NCBI GenBank assembly: GCA_902779395.1
Contig: CACZBK010000014.1
Location: 41,027-105,026, forward strand
Direction of reading: 5' to 3'
From: an uncultured Lachnospiraceae bacterium
GTDB lineage: Bacteria > Bacillota > Clostridia > Lachnospirales > Lachnospiraceae
Length of the DNA: 64,000 nucleotides
In this document: piece after piece, positions 25,987-35,619 of the stretch
Numbering within the stretch: position 1 is the first letter of the stretch
Layout of the letters: each line of letters opens with the position of its first letter
Notes under the pieces: model-generated
The model's database searches: none
The model's input: only the letters and a program-made list of their open reading frames with translations
What the model was told of the DNA's origin: nothing
Made by a program: the position numbers and the translations under genes

Positions 25987-27219
25987 TCAATCCTGATCTG
26001 TCAAAAGGCCTCTTGCCATGGCCTGTGGATTAAATTCCTCTATATCATCCGGTACATTCTGTCCGTTAGTCACATAACTCATCGAAGCACTGGTATGAAG
26101 CCTGAGATTAAGCAGATTTCCCACCTCTTTTGTCTCATCCAGCTTTGTAAATATCAGCCTGTAATCAGCCAGTTCCTTATAGGCATCCGCGATTGCAAGA
26201 AGGTCCTTATACTTGGTAGTCGCGCTGACCACAAGATAATACTCGCATTCAGCTTCATCCTTAAGAACGTTAAGGAAGGTGGACATTTCTTTCTTCTGTT
26301 CCTCGTTATTATGGGAATGTCCGGCTGTGTCGATCAGTATATAATCCGCCTCTTTATACTTTTCGTAATTCTCCTTAAGCTCATCAGGTGTATAGATTAT
26401 ATGGAAAGGAGTTCCCAGTATACCCGCGTAGGTCTTCAGCTGATCGGTAGCAGATATCCTGTACGTATCCGTGGTAAAAAGTATCACACGCTTATCCATG
26501 GATAAACGCAGCTTGGATGCTATCTTTGCAAGTGTGGTGGTCTTTCCGACACCGGTAGGTCCGATGAAAAAAACTACCTTGGGCCCCTTCTCCGCAGGAG
26601 AGATAAGTCCCGGTCTACCGAATTTCAGGATTATCTTCTGATAGATGTGTGAAAGAACATGTTCCATCTGCATATCATCGGCACAATTCTGCTTGATATC
26701 GTCTACAAGCTCATTCGCCACACGCTCGCTCACCTCATTTTCTACCAGTGTATTGTATAGAAGCCTGCAAAACTCCACCAGCTCTTTGCTTTTTTCATCG
26801 GCTTCATGCCCGGAGCCTTCCGCAGGCTGCTTTTTATCTTTTACGCTTTCCGAATGTCCTTTGAGTTTCTGCTCCAGAAGATTCTGGATATTTTCAAGCT
26901 TCTCCTCAACCGCCGCTTCACTTAAAGACTGGGGTGCTTTTTTTATTTCAGCCGAAGCAGCGGGGATATCCTCATCCTTACCGCTCTTCTCCCTCAGCCT
27001 GTTTATCTCCATCACCGCATCCCTTGCCTGATTAACAGGACGGGCGGCCTCTTCCTCCTTAGCTACGGTTATCTCGACCTGCATCTTTTTCAGGAATGCA
27101 AAAAAGCCCCTGGGTTTGACATTTCGTGAATGGATCACCGTAATATCTTCTCCAAGTTCCTTTTTAGCCAGCTCTACGGCCTCTTCTTCGGTTTTAGCTG
27201 TATACTTCTTGATTACCAT
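25987..27219 (-). CDS. flhF: Flagellar SRP-type GTPase FlhF
   Basis: Signal-recognition-particle-type GTPase that marks the site of flagellar assembly. The 410-residue protein has the short basic/N-terminal domain (VIKKYTAKTEEEAVELA), a charged variable B region, an N domain, and a G domain with GPTGVGKTTTLAKIA, FTTDTYRI, DTAGH and TKLDETKEVG (the switch and guanine-specificity segments). ATG at 27219 follows GGGGAAGG, 15 nt after flhA. It hydrolyses GTP under control of FlhG. Confidence 0.96.
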   Translation of the reverse strand: MVIKKYTAKTEEEAVELAKKELGEDITVIHSRNVKPRGFFAFLKKMQVEITVAKEEEAARPVNQARDAVMEINRLREKSGKDEDIPAASAEIKKAPQSLSEAAVEEKLENIQNLLEQKLKGHSESVKDKKQPAEGSGHEADEKSKELVEFCRLLYNTLVENEVSERVANELVDDIKQNCADDMQMEHVLSHIYQKIILKFGRPGLISPAEKGPKVVFFIGPTGVGKTTTLAKIASKLRLSMDKRVILFTTDTYRISATDQLKTYAGILGTPFHIIYTPDELKENYEKYKEADYILIDTAGHSHNNEEQKKEMSTFLNVLKDEAECEYYLVVSATTKYKDLLAIADAYKELADYRLIFTKLDETKEVGNLLNLRLHTSASMSYVTNGQNVPDDIEEFNPQAMARGLLTDQD

Positions 27220-27234
27220 GCCTTCCCCTTATCG

Positions 27235-29283
27235 TCACGCGCTGACCATTCCCACGCTCTGAAGCTCCACATCGGATTCCACTTCATTATAACTCACAAC
27301 GGCCAGATCGTGGAAGTATTCTTCCACAAGCCTTCTGAAATACATGCGTACTATAGGGCTTGTGAGAACAATAGGACTGGCCCCCATACCCTCCAGCTTG
27401 GAAAGCTCTCCGCGCAGATTATCTATGAGCTTTCTCACACGCTCGGGATCCAGGGTTATATACGCCCCCTGCTCGCTCTGCTTTACGGACGCCATGATAT
27501 CCTGTTCAAGCTTGGGATCGACGGTCAGTACGTTGACCGTAGACTCCCCGGCAAAATATTTATTCGATATGGCACGCTTAAGCGATGCCCTGACATACTC
27601 CGTTAAAAGATCAGTATCCCTTGTGGCTGTAGCATGATCCGCAAGGCTTTCAAAAATGGTAAGAAGATCACGTACAGAGATCCCCTCCGAAAGGAGGTTC
27701 TGTAGCACCTTCTGTATCTCACCAAGTCCCAGAAGCTTGGGTACGAGCTCTTCCACTATGGAAGGATTGGATTCCTTCAGATTATCCACAAGCGACTGTA
27801 CATCCTGCCTGGTAAGCAGCTCTGCTATATGCTTTCTGATGACTTCCGTCAGATGAGTAGCGATTATCGAAGGCGGATCAACAACGGTATAGCCCCAGCT
27901 TTCCGCCTTTTCTCTCTGCCCTTCCGTGATCCACTTCGCAGGCAGCTTAAAAGCGGGTTCTATGGTATCTATACCGGTTATTTCTTCCTCTACATAGCCG
28001 GGATTCATCGCCATATAATGATCAAATAATATCTCGCCTTCCGAAACCTGTATACCCTTTATCTTGATTATATACTGATTCGGATTCAACTGTATGTTAT
28101 CACGAAGACGGATGATAGGTACCACGGTACCAAGCTCCAGAGCTATCTGACGTCTTATCATGACCACGCGGTCTAAAAGATCGCCGCCCTGATTGGCATC
28201 CGCAAGCGGGATGATACCGTAACCGAACTCAAGCTCTATGGGGTCAACCTGCAAAAGCGCCGTCACGTTCTCCGGCCGTCTTATCTCTTCCGCCTCTGCC
28301 ACTTCCTCCGCTTCGACCTGTTCCTCCACGGACTTAGTTGCCATGGTTGTCTCCATCTTTCTGGCAACCAGTATGAATACCACCCCAAGAGGGACAAAGA
28401 TCATAAACTCAAGGGGAGTGAACGCACCCAGAAAAGCAAGGGTGACCCCTACTATATACATGGCCCTGGGCAGACCGAAGATCTGCTTTATCAGCGTATT
28501 TCCGAAGTCGGCTTCCTTTGAACCCTTTGTTACCAGGATACCTGTTGCCAGAGAGATCAGCAGCGAAGGAATGGCAGATACCAGACCGTCACCTATGGTG
28601 AGTACCGCATACTGGTTGAGCGCACCGTTAAAGTCCATGCCCCTTCTGAACATTCCCATCATTATACCGCCCACAAGGTTAACGGCGGATATGAGCAGAC
28701 CAGCGGTGGCATCTCCCTTTACGTACTTCACGGCACCGTCCATGGAACCGAAGAAGCTTGATTCTTCCTGTATCTTATCACGGCGTCTTTTTGCTTCCTG
28801 ATCGTCTATGGCTCCCGTATTAAGATCCGCATCTATAGCCATCTGCTTACCGGGCATTGCATCCAGGGTGAACCTGGCTGTAACTTCCGCAACACGTTCC
28901 GAACCTTTATTGATGACCATGAACTGGACGATAAGCAGTATCGCAAAGACAATGACACCCATTACCAGATCGCCGCCACCAACGAAATTTCCGAAAGTGG
29001 AGACCACGTTTCCGGGGCTGCCGGATATAAGTATCAAACGGGTAGATGAAACGTTAAGAGCAATTCTAAACAGGGTGGTGAAGAGCAGCATTGTAGGATA
29101 AAAGCTCATATCCAGAGGCTCTTTTGAAAGCATGGCTGAAAACAGGATCGTAAAGGCCACGCTCATGTTGAGTGCCAGAAGCACATCAAGAAGCCAGCTG
29201 GGGATAGGGACGATGAGCATGATAAACGCGCTTAATACATAAAAGGCTACGACAAAATCGCCTTTAAGCAACTTCTTTACCAT
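27235..29283 (-). CDS. flhA: Flagellar type III export gate protein FlhA
   Basis: Largest subunit of the export gate; it conducts ions and docks export substrates and chaperones. The 682-residue protein has about eight membrane segments in the first 320 residues, with the conserved FHIPEP-family cytoplasmic loop (FTLDAMPGKQMAIDADLN), then a large cytoplasmic domain that binds substrates. ATG at 29283 follows AAAGGAGG. It sits between flhB and flhF with small gaps. Length is normal and nothing is missing. Confidence 0.98.
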   Translation of the reverse strand: MVKKLLKGDFVVAFYVLSAFIMLIVPIPSWLLDVLLALNMSVAFTILFSAMLSKEPLDMSFYPTMLLFTTLFRIALNVSSTRLILISGSPGNVVSTFGNFVGGGDLVMGVIVFAILLIVQFMVINKGSERVAEVTARFTLDAMPGKQMAIDADLNTGAIDDQEAKRRRDKIQEESSFFGSMDGAVKYVKGDATAGLLISAVNLVGGIMMGMFRRGMDFNGALNQYAVLTIGDGLVSAIPSLLISLATGILVTKGSKEADFGNTLIKQIFGLPRAMYIVGVTLAFLGAFTPLEFMIFVPLGVVFILVARKMETTMATKSVEEQVEAEEVAEAEEIRRPENVTALLQVDPIELEFGYGIIPLADANQGGDLLDRVVMIRRQIALELGTVVPIIRLRDNIQLNPNQYIIKIKGIQVSEGEILFDHYMAMNPGYVEEEITGIDTIEPAFKLPAKWITEGQREKAESWGYTVVDPPSIIATHLTEVIRKHIAELLTRQDVQSLVDNLKESNPSIVEELVPKLLGLGEIQKVLQNLLSEGISVRDLLTIFESLADHATATRDTDLLTEYVRASLKRAISNKYFAGESTVNVLTVDPKLEQDIMASVKQSEQGAYITLDPERVRKLIDNLRGELSKLEGMGASPIVLTSPIVRMYFRRLVEEYFHDLAVVSYNEVESDVELQSVGMVSA

Positions 29284-29304
29284 GCGCTCCTCCTTTCTCC
29301 CGGC

Positions 29305-30435
29305 TTATGCCCTGCCGGTCCTTTTATACACGATCGCAAGAACTTCCGCTACAGCTACGTACAGTTCCTCCGGTATCTCTTCTCCTATATCCACATTTGC
29401 GTATAACGAACGTGCCAGAGGCTTATTCTCAACGATCTCTATCTTATGCTCCTTCGCAGCTTCTTTTATCTTAAGCGCCACATGATCTGCACCTTTTGCC
29501 ACCACAAAGGGCGCTTCAGCCTGGTCTTTATCATAACGCAGTGCCACAGCATAATGGCTGGGGTTGGTAATGACCACGTCTGCCTGGGGCAGCGACTGCA
29601 TCATACGCCGCCTTGATGCTTCCTGCATCCTCTGGCGTATCTTGCCTTTGATCGCAGGATCTCCTTCGGAAGACTTATACTCTTCCTTGACCTCCTGCTT
29701 GGTCATCTTCATATCTTCATGAAACTTCCATTTCTGGAAAGCATAATCGGCAAAAGCCACTGCAACAAAGACCAGTGCGATCTTCATTCCTATATCGATC
29801 AAAAGCTGTCCTGCCATGATGATCGCCTGCATCATCGGGATCTCATACAGCACGTAAAGCATTCCCCACTGATCCTTAAGCTCATTATAGATCACTATGC
29901 CGATGACCACAAGCTTTAAGATGGATTTGAGCAGCTCCACAAGCTTATTTACCGAAAAGATCCTCTTGATGCCGCTTATCGGGTTTAACTTGCTGAACTT
30001 TGGCTTAAGCGGCTTGCTGGTGGGCTTCCATTTCACCTGCACCAGATCCGCCACAAAGCTCACGGCAAACCCTGCCAGCAGAAAAGGCAGTATGATCACC
30101 ATCGTACGGAGCAGTCCCATCGTTATCAGAGTGGAATATTCCTTATGATGATCTTCGGAGGCATTAAGCTTAACAAAATACGGTATCCTTCCGTAAAAGC
30201 CGTTAAACAGCTCTCCCAGCTGTGCTGCAAGCGTGCCTGTCCATATGCGGAGCAGGATGAACATAGCCAGCAGGGTAAAACTCTGTGCGAATTCCTGGCT
30301 TTTTGCTACCTGCCCTTCCTTACGGGCATCCTCCAGCTTTTTACTGGTAGGTTCCTCGGTCTTTTCCCCGCCGGGCCCCTCTTTAGCAAAAAACTGCAGG
30401 TCATATTCCAGACGTAAAGGCTCAGTTATTATCAA
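29305..30435 (-). CDS. flhB: Flagellar export switch protein FlhB
   Basis: Export-gate protein that switches from rod/hook to filament substrates after self-cleavage. The 376-residue protein has an extended N-terminus, four membrane segments and a cytoplasmic domain with the cleavage loop. The loop reads NPSH (N near residue 291) instead of the usual NPTH; Asn-Pro is kept so cleavage should occur. Start is a TTG at 30435 with GGAGG at 7-nt spacing, overlapping the fliR stop as TTGA. A downstream flhA and upstream fliR give the usual order. Confidence 0.96.
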   Translation of the reverse strand: MIITEPLRLEYDLQFFAKEGPGGEKTEEPTSKKLEDARKEGQVAKSQEFAQSFTLLAMFILLRIWTGTLAAQLGELFNGFYGRIPYFVKLNASEDHHKEYSTLITMGLLRTMVIILPFLLAGFAVSFVADLVQVKWKPTSKPLKPKFSKLNPISGIKRIFSVNKLVELLKSILKLVVIGIVIYNELKDQWGMLYVLYEIPMMQAIIMAGQLLIDIGMKIALVFVAVAFADYAFQKWKFHEDMKMTKQEVKEEYKSSEGDPAIKGKIRQRMQEASRRRMMQSLPQADVVITNPSHYAVALRYDKDQAEAPFVVAKGADHVALKIKEAAKEHKIEIVENKPLARSLYANVDIGEEIPEELYVAVAEVLAIVYKRTGRA

Positions 30436-31235
30436 GCTGTTCCTCCCATTGCCTGTATAAACGAGACTATGATCGTCTTCATCTGTGTTCTTATCAGTTC
30501 CGCTGCATCCGGCAGAAGATTCACGGTCAGCGCAAGTATCACAAGACCTATCAGCGCCTTGATCTGCATACCTACGGCAAACATGTTCATCTGCGGCGAT
30601 ACCTTAGCCATTATCCCAAGAAGACCGTTGGTAAGCAGTGTCACGCAAAACAGCGGCAGACCTATACGGAATCCAAGCATGACATAATCGGCCATGAATC
30701 CCAGAAAAGTATTATACATCTCCTGCATATCAAACACCGTACGTCCAAGGCCTATAAGATCAAAACTTTCCGCCAGCCATACTATCAGCTCCCTGTAAAG
30801 CCCGGTCACCAGAAAGATCAGTGTGAACGTGTATTGATACATCTGGCCTGTAACGGTCACGTTCATCTGGGTAGTGGGGTCGATCTGGGCTGCCATCGAA
30901 AAGCCTATGTTGGTATCCACTATCTGCCCGGCAAATGCTGCTATCTGCATAGTCCAGTTGGCTGCAAGACCTATCAGCAGGCCCGTTACAGCTTCTTTCA
31001 GCACGATTATGGAATAATCAAGGATTGTAATATACTGTACGTAAACATGCGGCGTGATGGATTCATAAAGCAAAAAACTGAGTGCAAGCGCAAAGCAGGC
31101 CTTGACCCTCTGCGGCACCTCAGCTCTTCCGAAGAAGGGCGCCGCAAAAATGAACATCGATACCCGCGTAAGTATCAGCAGGAAATACTCCAGCTCTTCA
31201 AGCGGAAATGACAGATCAAAATACGTAAGGTTCAT
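30432..31235 (-). CDS. fliR: Flagellar export gate protein FliR
   Basis: Subunit of the FliP-FliQ-FliR export channel. The 267-residue protein has about six membrane segments and conserved FliR features ([53 protein letters not shown]). The ATG at 31235 lies 3 nt after the fliQ stop and has no clear ribosome site, so it should be translated by coupling to fliQ. Its own stop overlaps the flhB start. Confidence 0.96.
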   Translation of the reverse strand: MNLTYFDLSFPLEELEYFLLILTRVSMFIFAAPFFGRAEVPQRVKACFALALSFLLYESITPHVYVQYITILDYSIIVLKEAVTGLLIGLAANWTMQIAAFAGQIVDTNIGFSMAAQIDPTTQMNVTVTGQMYQYTFTLIFLVTGLYRELIVWLAESFDLIGLGRTVFDMQEMYNTFLGFMADYVMLGFRIGLPLFCVTLLTNGLLGIMAKVSPQMNMFAVGMQIKALIGLVILALTVNLLPDAAELIRTQMKTIIVSFIQAMGGTA

Positions 31236-31238
31236 AGG

Positions 31239-31508
31239 CTAATGAATGTATACCGAAAAATCCGACCAGAGATTTACCATGAAGCTGATCATATTGTTCA
31301 GCATCCAGCCGCCTCCGATCATGAGTACCAGAAAGATCGCCAGAAGCTTGGGTACGAAAGTAAGCGTCTGTTCCTGTATGGAGGTCACCGTCTGGAAGAT
31401 ACTGACTATAAGACCCACTATCATGGAGATAAGCAGGGGGGGCAGGGCCGTGATAAGAACCGTATACATGGCATCAGCCATGATCTGTGTTACAATGTCT
31501 ATGCTCAT
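31239..31508 (-). CDS. fliQ: Flagellar export gate protein FliQ
   Basis: Small subunit of the export channel. The 89-residue protein has two membrane helices joined by a short loop with the FliQ signature (VSIFQTVTSIQEQTLTFVPK). ATG at 31508 follows GAGAGGAG, 21 nt after fliP; fliR follows by 3 nt. Confidence 0.96.
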   Translation of the reverse strand: MSIDIVTQIMADAMYTVLITALPPLLISMIVGLIVSIFQTVTSIQEQTLTFVPKLLAIFLVLMIGGGWMLNNMISFMVNLWSDFSVYIH

Positions 31509-31529
31509 ATCTCTCCTCTCTCTTCACCG

Positions 31530-32375
31530 CTAATAGAATGTTCTGACCAGATTCACTATTATCAGATTCCATCCGTCAGCCAGAACAAAAAGCAGGATCT
31601 TAAACGGCATCGAGATCGTCGTTGGCGGCAGCATCATCATACCCATACTCATAAGGACAGATGATACCACCATATCTATTATCAAAAACGGTATATATAT
31701 CAGGAATCCTATGATAAAAGCAGTCCTGAGCTCGCTCAGCACATATGCGGGTATAAGCACCTGCAGGGGCACATCATCGGGCTCACCGCTCCAGTCCTCC
31801 ACCTTGGCTATCCCCATAAAAGTGGTGACATCCTTAACCTCTGTCTGTGGATACATATATTCCCTGAGCGGCTGTATTCCTTTATCAAAAGCTTCCGCCA
31901 TCTCAATATCCCCGTTGTTGAGGGGCACGATGGCATCGTTATACATTGCCGTAAACGTAGGCGCCATGATATATATAGTAAGAAATAAAGCTATGCCTAT
32001 AAGCACCATATTGGGTGGTGCGGTCTGGGTATTTAAGGCCTGCCGCGTAAAATGAAGCACTATTATGATACGCGTAAAGCTTGTTATCGTGAGCAGCAGA
32101 AAAGGCAGAAGCGACATGCCTGCAAGTATCAGCACTATCTGCAGCGCACCGTTCATCGAACCGTTTCCGTCGTTTAATTCTATGGTGACACGGTTTCCTA
32201 CATTGGGCGATGCAAGGTCGCTTCCGCTGTCGGAATCCCCGGGTTCCTCCGCATAAGTACGCTCATCGGTATCCCCGTTATCATCGGAATCGGTTGCATA
32301 TACACTCACAGGCATCAAAAGGATCGTAAATACCGCGATGAGCATTATAAAGATCTTGAATATATGTTTACTCAT
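31530..32375 (-). CDS. fliP: Flagellar export gate protein FliP
   Basis: Core of the export channel. The 281-residue protein has a cleavable signal peptide (core ending near SVYATD), an acidic linker, and four membrane segments with conserved FliP motifs (LTSFTRIIIVLHFTRQALN, ALFLTIYIMAPT, SELRTAFIIGFLIYIPFLII). ATG at 32375 overlaps the fliO end by 8 nt and has AGAGGG upstream; a GTG just before it is less likely. Normal length. Confidence 0.97.
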   Translation of the reverse strand: MSKHIFKIFIMLIAVFTILLMPVSVYATDSDDNGDTDERTYAEEPGDSDSGSDLASPNVGNRVTIELNDGNGSMNGALQIVLILAGMSLLPFLLLTITSFTRIIIVLHFTRQALNTQTAPPNMVLIGIALFLTIYIMAPTFTAMYNDAIVPLNNGDIEMAEAFDKGIQPLREYMYPQTEVKDVTTFMGIAKVEDWSGEPDDVPLQVLIPAYVLSELRTAFIIGFLIYIPFLIIDMVVSSVLMSMGMMMLPPTTISMPFKILLFVLADGWNLIIVNLVRTFY

Positions 32376-32811
32376 CACTGCCCTCTTTTGCCTTTTTTCC
32401 GGAAACCGCTCCTATGCCATCCTTCATGCTTTTTAAAAGGATCTCCTTAAAATCTCCTCCGGAAGAAGAGGGTGCAGGAATATATTCATCCGCAGGAAGC
32501 TCTGTAACAAGCTCAACCCTGTCCTTGCTTACGGCAAGCACCACATAACGGCTGCCAAGACGCATCAGCTGCAGATATCTCCCCTGTCCCAGCTGAAGGC
32601 TTTCCAGAAGCTCCATATTAGTCGCAGTCAAAGATCCCTTCTTTGCTCCGGCCACAAAACGTGTGGTGTAATATGTAAGTAACAGTATAAGGATAAAGAT
32701 AATGAGCATAGTAATGAAACGGGCAATGTTATTAACAGCATTGCCCGTGCCCATTGTTTCCCCTGAATCTTTCAGCTTAAGAAGCATTAAAAACATATCT
32801 GCCGATCCCAT
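32368..32811 (-). CDS. fliO: Flagellar export assembly protein FliO (FliZ)
   Basis: Transient scaffold for the FliP ring. The 147-residue protein has one membrane segment (about residues 31-50) and the short beta domain typical of FliO (ELLESLQLGQGRYLQLMRLG, YVVLAVSKDRVELV). ATG at 32811 lies 4 nt after fliY with AAAGGA upstream; it overlaps fliP by 8 nt. In Bacillus and many relatives cheY lies between fliY and fliO; here it is absent. Confidence 0.9.
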   Translation of the reverse strand: MGSADMFLMLLKLKDSGETMGTGNAVNNIARFITMLIIFILILLLTYYTTRFVAGAKKGSLTATNMELLESLQLGQGRYLQLMRLGSRYVVLAVSKDRVELVTELPADEYIPAPSSSGGDFKEILLKSMKDGIGAVSGKKAKEGSDE

Positions 32812-32815
32812 AAGG

Positions 32816-34021
32816 TCAATCCTTTATTATCTCTGTGATCCTTACGCCAAAGCTTTCTTCTATGACCACAACCTCACCCTTAGCCACAAACTTTCCGTTG
32901 ACAAGAACGTCTATGGGCTCACCGGCGATCTTTTCCAGCTCTATGATGGTTCCCGGCGCAAAATCCAGTATATCGTGGATAGTCTTTGATGTACGTCCAA
33001 GCTCCACCGTAACTTCCAGAGGGACATCCATGATAAGGCCGATATTTTCCTGACCTATCATCGCTGCCATCTCCGGAGTGAATGCGGAAAACTGAGCCGG
33101 CTGTACATTCATCTGAGGCACCGGCGGTACCGGCACAGGCTGAGGATACGGCTGCTGAGGGTACGGTGAAGGAGGCGGATATGCCGCATAAGGATCCGGA
33201 CCCGGCATGGCAGCAGGAGCTGCAGCGGGAGGCGGTATCACCGGAGCCTCCGGTATGGATGCGGGTGCAGGAACGCTCTCGGGAGCAGGTGTAGAACTGC
33301 CGCCGCCCATCGCACCGGTAAATTTCTCATATAAGGTCTTGGCAAAAGCTATCGGATAAAGCTGCATAATGGTGGAGTCTATAAGGTCTCCTATCTGCAT
33401 GCGAAACTCTATCTGTACAAAGGTATCCTCGGTAAACGGATCCTGCCTTCTGCCGTCAGTAAGTTCATTGACCTTGACCAGACTGGCGATCGGAGGACTG
33501 ATGTCGATCTTCATCTCCATCATCGATGAGAGTGAAGTTGCTGATGATCCCATCATCTGGTTCATTGCCTCTGATATGGCAGACAGATGCATCTCCCCGA
33601 GTTCACCGTCTACATCCGATCCGTCACCGCCCATCATCAGATTGGTGATGATCTTAACATCGCGTTCGTTTAATATGAGAATGTTGGATCCCGTAAGACC
33701 CATGGTATACTGGATCTCAACAAAAACACAGGGTGCGGGATAATCAGCCAGCACCGTATCCCAGTTTGCCATCGTAACTCTGGGAGTGGTAATATTCACT
33801 TTCTGGTTGACCAGCGAAAAGAGCGTCGTTGCGGAAGTTCCCATGCTGATATTGGCTATCTCACCTATAGCATCCTTTTCCACATCGGACAAAAGACTCT
33901 GATCCGGCTCCCCCTTGGATCCGGAGGATTCCGAAGATGCAGTATCGCCGCCGCCATCGCCGCTTAAGTCCATACCACTCAGGAGTGCGTTGATCTCATC
34001 CTGTGACAGCATTCCATCCAT
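32816..34021 (-). CDS. fliY: Flagellar switch phosphatase FliY (FliN homologue)
   Basis: Switch-complex protein of Gram-positive type. The 401-residue protein has an N-terminal CheY-P-binding motif (LSQDEINALLSGM, residues 5-17), a CheC-like domain with two phosphatase helices (EKDAIGEIANISMGT and LSAISEAMNQMMGSS, both with Glu and Asn intact), a Pro/Ala/Tyr-rich linker (about 235-300) and a C-terminal FliN domain. It should both bind and dephosphorylate CheY-P at the motor. ATG at 34021 follows GAGAGGA. It lies 42 nt after fliM. Confidence 0.96.
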   Translation of the reverse strand: MDGMLSQDEINALLSGMDLSGDGGGDTASSESSGSKGEPDQSLLSDVEKDAIGEIANISMGTSATTLFSLVNQKVNITTPRVTMANWDTVLADYPAPCVFVEIQYTMGLTGSNILILNERDVKIITNLMMGGDGSDVDGELGEMHLSAISEAMNQMMGSSATSLSSMMEMKIDISPPIASLVKVNELTDGRRQDPFTEDTFVQIEFRMQIGDLIDSTIMQLYPIAFAKTLYEKFTGAMGGGSSTPAPESVPAPASIPEAPVIPPPAAAPAAMPGPDPYAAYPPPSPYPQQPYPQPVPVPPVPQMNVQPAQFSAFTPEMAAMIGQENIGLIMDVPLEVTVELGRTSKTIHDILDFAPGTIIELEKIAGEPIDVLVNGKFVAKGEVVVIEESFGVRITEIIKD

Positions 34022-34063
34022 TTGTATGTCTATCCTCTCTTAAATGATATAATGCGCAGCGGA

Positions 34064-35077
34064 CTACTCTCCTGCCGCCGCATTCTCTTCGCCTTCATCG
34101 TCTTCATCCCTGAACACGCTTGTTACTCTTACCGCATAGCGGTCATGATCGGTACCGGGTACAGCCGAGAATTTCTTATACATCCCGACATATACATCCA
34201 GCTCATTATCCACCCTGCGTTCAAGACGGATTATATCACCGACCTGCAGTCCAAGGAAATCACTGACTGCTATCCGGCTCTTGCCAAGCACTGCTTTAAC
34301 AGGCACATCTACTTTACGCAGCAGATTCTCGATATCCAGTCTGTGATCGTCGGAATCCGAATTAACCATGCTGGTAAACCAGAACTTGGTATTTAGATTA
34401 TCTATTATAGGCTCTATGGTCATATAGGGTATACATATGTTCAAAAAGCCTTCCACATCACCCATCTTTATATTCAGGGTAACGATCGCAATCATTTCAT
34501 TCGGTGCGATTATCTGGGCAAACTGGGTGTTTGTCTCGATGCGCTCCAGCACCGGTTCCACCTCAAGCACGTTTTTCCACGGCTCCCTGAGCAGCTGTGA
34601 AGAAATGGTAACAAGCTTATATAGAATGTTCATCTCTATCTCAGAGAAATCCCTTACCTTATCCAGCGGGAGTCCGGGACCGCCCAGCATCCTGTCGATA
34701 AAGGAATAGCCGACATTGGCTCCAAGGTCGATAAGTATATTACCGGAAAGAGGCTGGAAATTGACTATGCCCAGCACCACCGGGTTTGAAAGGGCATTTG
34801 TAAACTCATTAAAAGTAACGGTCTCGGAACTGACCACGTTGACCTGAACATTCTTACGCAGATATACGGGAAGGTTAGTAGACAAAAGCCTTCCGTAATG
34901 CTCAAAGATCAGCTCAAGTGTACGAAGATGTTCCTTGGAGAACTTGGCCGGCCGCTTAAAGTCATAGTTCTTAACCTGACGGTCGTCCTGATTCTTTATA
35001 TCATCAACATCGACCGAACCGTCGGTAAGTCCTTTTAACAGGTTATCTATCTCCTCCTGGGAGAGTATGTCACCCAA
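34064..35077 (-). CDS. fliM: Flagellar motor switch protein FliM
   Basis: C-ring protein that receives CheY-P and sets rotation direction. The 337-residue protein has the N-terminal CheY-binding peptide (LSQEEIDNLLKGL), the middle CheC-like domain without the phosphatase residues (SGNILIDLGANVGYSFIDRM with LGGPG), and the C-terminal FliN-like domain (VPVKAVLGKSRIAVSDFLGL). The start is a TTG at 35077 with GGAG at 7-nt spacing. It follows fliL by 11 nt. Confidence 0.97.
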   Translation of the reverse strand: MGDILSQEEIDNLLKGLTDGSVDVDDIKNQDDRQVKNYDFKRPAKFSKEHLRTLELIFEHYGRLLSTNLPVYLRKNVQVNVVSSETVTFNEFTNALSNPVVLGIVNFQPLSGNILIDLGANVGYSFIDRMLGGPGLPLDKVRDFSEIEMNILYKLVTISSQLLREPWKNVLEVEPVLERIETNTQFAQIIAPNEMIAIVTLNIKMGDVEGFLNICIPYMTIEPIIDNLNTKFWFTSMVNSDSDDHRLDIENLLRKVDVPVKAVLGKSRIAVSDFLGLQVGDIIRLERRVDNELDVYVGMYKKFSAVPGTDHDRYAVRVTSVFRDEDDEGEENAAAGE

Positions 35078-35088
35078 TTATCCGCTCC

Positions 35089-35604
35089 TTATCCAAACAT
35101 TATATTGCTGATGCTTACGTTATAGATAACATCAGAACCGATACGTGTCTGAACACGTTTTAATATCTCATCGCAGATATCGCTCTGCATAAGTTTGATC
35201 TCATCAGCGGTATACTGGCTGATAACGCTTATAACCTCACTCTGGATAAGCTTCTCATAATTAGCCATTGCCTCACCGCCGTATGTTGCATATTTTTCAT
35301 GAGTCTTGTTGATGGCAAGAGTAATACCTATTATGCAATACTGATCCTTCTCCTGTCCCGGAGCCTTCTTTGTGGTTATGGTCATATCAGGAATGGTATA
35401 ATATTCGCTGTCCTCGGGACTGGGCATGCCCGTCTGGCCGCCTGCTTCGGTATCAAGCTCAAGGCTTAACACTCCGGCTATATCCGTAACTATCTCGGCA
35501 GTACGCTTATTGGTCCCCATGACCGAAAAAAGCATTATCGCTGTCATCACTATATTCACTACCAGCAGTGAAAGTATCAGTATCGAAAGCAGATTCTTCT
35601 TCAT
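35089..35604 (-). CDS. fliL: Flagellar basal body-associated protein FliL
   Basis: Single-pass membrane protein surrounding the stator and supporting torque. The 171-residue protein has one membrane segment (residues 5-27) and a C-terminal FliL domain (IIGITLAINKTHEKYA, DICDEILKRVQTRIG) on the outside. ATG at 35604 follows GGGAGG, 15 nt after motB. Normal length. Confidence 0.92.
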   Translation of the reverse strand: MKKNLLSILILSLLVVNIVMTAIMLFSVMGTNKRTAEIVTDIAGVLSLELDTEAGGQTGMPSPEDSEYYTIPDMTITTKKAPGQEKDQYCIIGITLAINKTHEKYATYGGEAMANYEKLIQSEVISVISQYTADEIKLMQSDICDEILKRVQTRIGSDVIYNVSISNIMFG

Positions 35605-35619
35605 GTGTCCTCCCTGTTA

